Of a stretch of 24,068 nt of DNA, positions 21,231-24,068 are shown one piece after another. The stretch lies in the IMG/VR virus record IMGVR_UViG_3300042401_000197, positions 1 to 24,068 of that record, one strand, 5' to 3'. The notes below the pieces were generated by a model. It had not been told where the DNA came from. It made no database searches and was given only the letters and a program-made list of their open reading frames with translations. The translations under genes were made by a program, and so were the position numbers. The stretch's first letter is position 1; each line of letters starts with the position of its first letter. The stretch is from a virus.

Positions 21231-21245
21231 AGTGTTATTGTGTAC
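21225..21245 (-). promoter_or_regulatory. Hairpin over the gp43 start codon: probable translational operator
   Basis: In the mRNA, GUACACA pairs perfectly with UGUGUAC around the seven bases AUAACAC, and the GUG start codon lies in the 3' arm. Read with its closing A, the loop is AAUAACAC. The gene 43 translational operator of T4, which gp43 binds to repress its own synthesis, has an eight-base loop AAUAACUC, so seven of eight bases agree. The position at the gene 43 start is also as in T4, although in T4 the hairpin precedes the start codon and covers the ribosome-binding site. The T4 facts are from memory; binding here is inferred. Confidence 0.7.
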
Positions 21246-21260
21246 TATTTTAACGTATTA

Positions 21261-22433
21261 TCAAGAAAAATATAGGTCTGTAAACGCCTTAATATTGTCC
21301 TCAAGCCACCATTTGGTTGCAACCTTACGAGCACTATCTGATTCAGTAAGGTAACGCTTTCTATCAACGAGAATTTTCTTGATAAGGTCTACCATTTCAT
21401 CAGAAGTGTTAAAGCGTAGAGGCGCCATTTTGTATGGTTCTAAGTCTTGACATATACAAGGTAGACCTAATGCACCCGCTTCTAGGTACTTAATAGGGGC
21501 TTTAGCCAGATTAAACTTGTTGTTCTGTAATGGTGCAATAACCACATTAAGATTGAGACTACTGTATGTAGCCGGATAGTCCCAGATTCTAGTCCATGGT
21601 ACATATTCAATATCTCCGCTTCTTACTAAATGAGCCAATTCTACCGGACAACCACCCATAATAACCCATTTAAAGGTTTTGACAGTCTTGATAATAGTGT
21701 CGCGAATATCAGCAAAATCATCTCGTGCACCTGGAACCTCACCTACGTTAAAGTGAGTAGGGCTCCCAATGTAGCCCACTCTTGGACGGCGCTTAAAGAG
21801 TTCATAGTTTTCAGCAATCTTTGTCTTACTATAAAAACGATCAATCCAAAACTTAGGCATATAGTTTGGAAGTACTATGCCCTTTACCCCAGTCTTTTCC
21901 TGATAATAACTCGACATATACGAAGTGGGTGTGGTGATACCATCACACAGCCTCATAATTTCTACTGCAGTGTTACTAATAATTGGATCAAGAAACGCTT
22001 CCCGAGCTTTATTATATACAGGAATATCTTCAGGGAAAATTACATCATCAATATCATAATAAATTTTAAAGTTGTTTGTCCTATCAGACATACTTCTTAA
22101 AGCTTTTACGAATTGTAGCTGAGAGGGTGTTACTTGTCTTTGTATTCTCACACTCTTGATACCTTGGTAGAAGTTCTCTTGTAAGATCATGAAATTATTG
22201 TTATTAATAATTCCAAGCTGTTGACCGTTAATTACTGCCTCAGGCCAGTGCATTCTCCAAAAACCACACCCTTGATGGTCAGCTGCAAAGCTTACCGCCC
22301 GAGGCATACCATTCGGCATCCCACCGTGAGATGGTGCAGGTGCCTGCTGAGCGTTTAAAGGACTACCCATAACAGGTGCTCCAAAAGGAAGTTGAGGAGC
22401 TCCGATCACTCCAGCGTTATTAGGAAATGTCAT
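21261..22433 (-). CDS. Glycosyltransferase, GT-B fold
   Basis: A 390-aa glycosyltransferase of the GT4-like (group 1) kind. The first 45 residues are a Pro/Gly/Ala/Met-rich tail (GAPQLPFGAPVMGSPLNAQQ). The domain begins DHQGCGFWRMHWPEAVING. Family signatures are YYDIDDVIFPED (D-x-D-D region), LCDGITTPTSYM, the interdomain RVGYIGSPTHF (Gly-rich), WVIMGGCP, IEYVPW and the donor-site NKFNLAKAPIKYLEAGALGLPCIC with the E of the EAGALG motif. The sugar acceptor cannot be read from the sequence. Location between gp46 and gp43 and the DNA-modification genes nearby suggest a modified base as acceptor, but a surface polysaccharide or virion protein is possible. It starts inside the last 14 bases of the gp46 gene. 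Confidence 0.88.
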   Translation of the reverse strand: MTFPNNAGVIGAPQLPFGAPVMGSPLNAQQAPAPSHGGMPNGMPRAVSFAADHQGCGFWRMHWPEAVINGQQLGIINNNNFMILQENFYQGIKSVRIQRQVTPSQLQFVKALRSMSDRTNNFKIYYDIDDVIFPEDIPVYNKAREAFLDPIISNTAVEIMRLCDGITTPTSYMSSYYQEKTGVKGIVLPNYMPKFWIDRFYSKTKIAENYELFKRRPRVGYIGSPTHFNVGEVPGARDDFADIRDTIIKTVKTFKWVIMGGCPVELAHLVRSGDIEYVPWTRIWDYPATYSSLNLNVVIAPLQNNKFNLAKAPIKYLEAGALGLPCICQDLEPYKMAPLRFNTSDEMVDLIKKILVDRKRYLTESDSARKVATKWWLEDNIKAFTDLYFS

Positions 22434-24068
22434 AATTTGTAGTTCTTGTAGTTATACCGTTTTTCTTTTCAAGGTATACTATCTCGCCGCTTGTACAGTA
22501 TTTTTTACTTTCTTTACGGTGCGAGATAATATAGATAGACTCATTATAGTTATCTACCCTTTCTCTTAGAATATCAAGTACTAACTCAATACCTTTCTCA
22601 TCTAAAGACGAATCAAATAACTCATCAAACATACTTAAATTGAGCCAAACATCAGCTTGTGCTCTACGAATGTCCTGAAAAGTAAATAACATCGCCAAGT
22701 CAATAGCTTTACGTTCAGCACCAGAGAAGTTAAAGTAACTACACTCTTTACCTCTTTCATTAGTAATAGTTTCATCAAAGAACTCGTTAAATACAACATT
22801 ACTATTACTCTCGAGTCTGCGCAGGTATTGAGCAAGTCGTGTATTAAGAACTTGTAGTATCTTTTTCACAATAAACGACTTTACCCCTTCTTCTGAAGTA
22901 ATAAACTTAGCATTCTCAATAATATCCATTCTTTCCTGTAAAGCAAGAATAGCTTCTTTAATCTCTTTCTGTCGAATCAATATAATGTTAATTGTGTCTT
23001 GAAAATTATTAGAGTCTTTATTAAGCTGATCAATATCGATAACCAATTGGTTCTGCCAATCGTTAAGTTGCTTGGTACGAGAGTTAATATTCTCTACTTC
23101 CTTTTTACGAATAGTAAAGTTGTTTAACTTACGCTCCATATCAGGTATAGACTTTTCAAGCTTGTCTAAGTTCTTTTGTGCTTCAGCAAGACGAGGTGTC
23201 TCTCTCTTAACTACCTCGGTATAGTTATAAATTTCTTTACCACAGTCATCTTTGTCTTTTTCATATTGTGTATTAGTAGCTTCAGCAAGATCTTTACCAC
23301 AATGCGGGCACTTACTATCAACCTTCTTAAGCTTTTTAACACGGTCTGTATTAAACTTAATGTGTGCTTCCGCCTCAGTAATAAGCTTGTTAATTGCAGC
23401 TACTTTCTTATCGTAAGCCTTTTCTGCATCTTTTAAGAGCTTTAGATCTTCTTCGACTTTAGCTTGCGCGGCTATATCAACCGACTCAAGTTTACCGAGC
23501 TTTTCATTAAGTAAAGCAAGTTCTTGAATATTATTATTCTGACGGTTAACTAGAGTATCGAGTCTTTTCTTTTTATTAACCTCGTAATTCTCTTGTTGTT
23601 TAGCAGCTTCAGTTAAAGAGCGTTCTACTTCTACATGCTTAGTATTTTCAATATCAATACTTCTCTTAACATCATTAAAATCAGAACGTGCTTGAAGTAA
23701 CATATTACCAAACACTTCAAGCCCTAGAATACCTTCAATAAACTTGCGCTTTTCAACCTTCTTTTGAGCCATGAACGGTATCGTATTATTAATAGTCATA
23801 ATAACACTATTCTGAAACACCTCAGAAGAGGTCTTAATAATATCTACGATATACTCTGTAGTTTGAGGCACTCCAGAACGGGTAACATCTTCCCCGTTTA
23901 TAAAGAAGTAACACTTAGTAGGGTTAAGAGTTCTTACAATCTTACACTTGTTTACTTGTTCGTTCTGTTGGTAGTCGAATTCTAACTCTACTTCGCAAAG
24001 AATATCAGGTGCTTGATCGTTAACAATGTTTTCTTTCTTGAGATCTCGAATAGTAGATCCATATAATG
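22420..24068 (-). CDS. 46: Recombination endonuclease subunit gp46 (Rad50/SbcC-like), 5' end beyond window
   Basis: At least 548 residues are visible, reading without a stop to the right edge (first codon 24064-24066); T4 gp46 is 560 aa. The visible start LYGSTIRDLKKENIVN corresponds to the stretch just after Walker A, so roughly the first 60 residues lie outside. Two long coiled-coil arms flank the zinc hook CPHCGKDL. Near the C-terminus are the ABC signature FSGAERKAIDLAMLFTFQD and Walker B LSMFDELFDSSLD, followed by IYIISHRKE (H-loop). With gp47 it forms the Mre11/Rad50-type nuclease that resects DNA ends for recombination-dependent replication. gp47 would be upstream, outside the window. 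A GTG at 23871 in the same frame is internal, not the start. Confidence 0.95.
   Translation of the reverse strand, partial: LYGSTIRDLKKENIVNDQAPDILCEVELEFDYQQNEQVNKCKIVRTLNPTKCYFFINGEDVTRSGVPQTTEYIVDIIKTSSEVFQNSVIMTINNTIPFMAQKKVEKRKFIEGILGLEVFGNMLLQARSDFNDVKRSIDIENTKHVEVERSLTEAAKQQENYEVNKKKRLDTLVNRQNNNIQELALLNEKLGKLESVDIAAQAKVEEDLKLLKDAEKAYDKKVAAINKLITEAEAHIKFNTDRVKKLKKVDSKCPHCGKDLAEATNTQYEKDKDDCGKEIYNYTEVVKRETPRLAEAQKNLDKLEKSIPDMERKLNNFTIRKKEVENINSRTKQLNDWQNQLVIDIDQLNKDSNNFQDTINIILIRQKEIKEAILALQERMDIIENAKFITSEEGVKSFIVKKILQVLNTRLAQYLRRLESNSNVVFNEFFDETITNERGKECSYFNFSGAERKAIDLAMLFTFQDIRRAQADVWLNLSMFDELFDSSLDEKGIELVLDILRERVDNYNESIYIISHRKESKKYCTSGEIVYLEKKNGITTRTTNYDIS

Noticed and set aside
23869-23871. 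GTG as the start of gp46
   Set aside because: The frame continues upstream to the window edge and encodes typical gp46 sequence (LYGSTIRDLKKENIVN), so the gene is simply cut by the window.
1-24068. tRNA genes, CRISPR arrays, insertion sequences, attachment sites
   Set aside because: No gap is long enough for a tRNA between genes, no spaced direct repeats were seen, and no transposase or integrase motif occurs.

Overview
The window is a densely packed, one-directional piece of a T4-superfamily myovirus genome. All 34 genes are on the minus strand, so the order of transcription runs from position 24068 down to 1. The genes touch or overlap, no gene-free stretch exceeds 60 bases, base composition is AT-rich, and no tRNA, CRISPR array or insertion sequence is visible. 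The diagnostic content is the T4 replication/recombination core: gp46 (Rad50-like, cut by the right edge), gp43 DNA polymerase, UvsX recombinase, gp41 helicase, a gp59-like helicase loader, gp32 single-strand binding protein, gp45 sliding clamp and RNase H. Almost no start codon is preceded by a Shine-Dalgarno sequence. That suggests a host that does not rely on one; Bacteroidota are the best-known case, but the host is an inference.

Layout in transcription order. (1) 24068-18666: gp46, a GT-B glycosyltransferase, DNA polymerase. (2) 18669-15547: a chain with 4-17 bp overlaps running straight out of the polymerase gene: a guanine-transglycosylase-like DpdA, a 79-aa unknown, a PurN-like formyltransferase, a P-loop kinase-like protein and QueF. 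(3) 15510-11553: a small conserved-looking protein, UvsX, a beta-propeller-like protein in the place of T4 gene 40 with a strong terminator behind it, and gp41. (4) 11538-7071: a DHH phosphoesterase, a 98-aa protein in the place of T4 gene 33, gp59-like, gp32, a Gln-rich coiled-coil protein, gp45 and a small unknown. (5) 7126-4346: FolE2-type GTP cyclohydrolase, two unknowns, RNase H. (6) 4336-1: small zinc-ribbon and membrane proteins, a ClpP-like protease, a nucleoside 2-deoxyribosyltransferase-like protein, small unknowns, an HNH endonuclease and a carbamoyltransferase cut by the left edge.

The most interesting content is a 7-deazaguanine DNA-modification pathway woven into the replication genes. 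FolE2 would open the pathway from GTP, QueF would reduce preQ0 to preQ1, DpdA would exchange guanine in DNA for the deazaguanine base, and the formyltransferase matches the role proposed for DpdN (dPreQ1 formylation). The predicted product is 7-(formylamino)methyl-7-deazaguanine in phage DNA. QueD, QueE and QueC are not in the window and would come from elsewhere in the genome or from the host. The glycosyltransferase, carbamoyltransferase, P-loop protein and deoxyribosyltransferase are candidate accessory enzymes.

A second result is a hairpin over the gp43 start codon. Its loop reads AAUAACAC, one base from the AAUAACUC loop of the T4 gene 43 translational operator, so polymerase self-repression may be conserved here.
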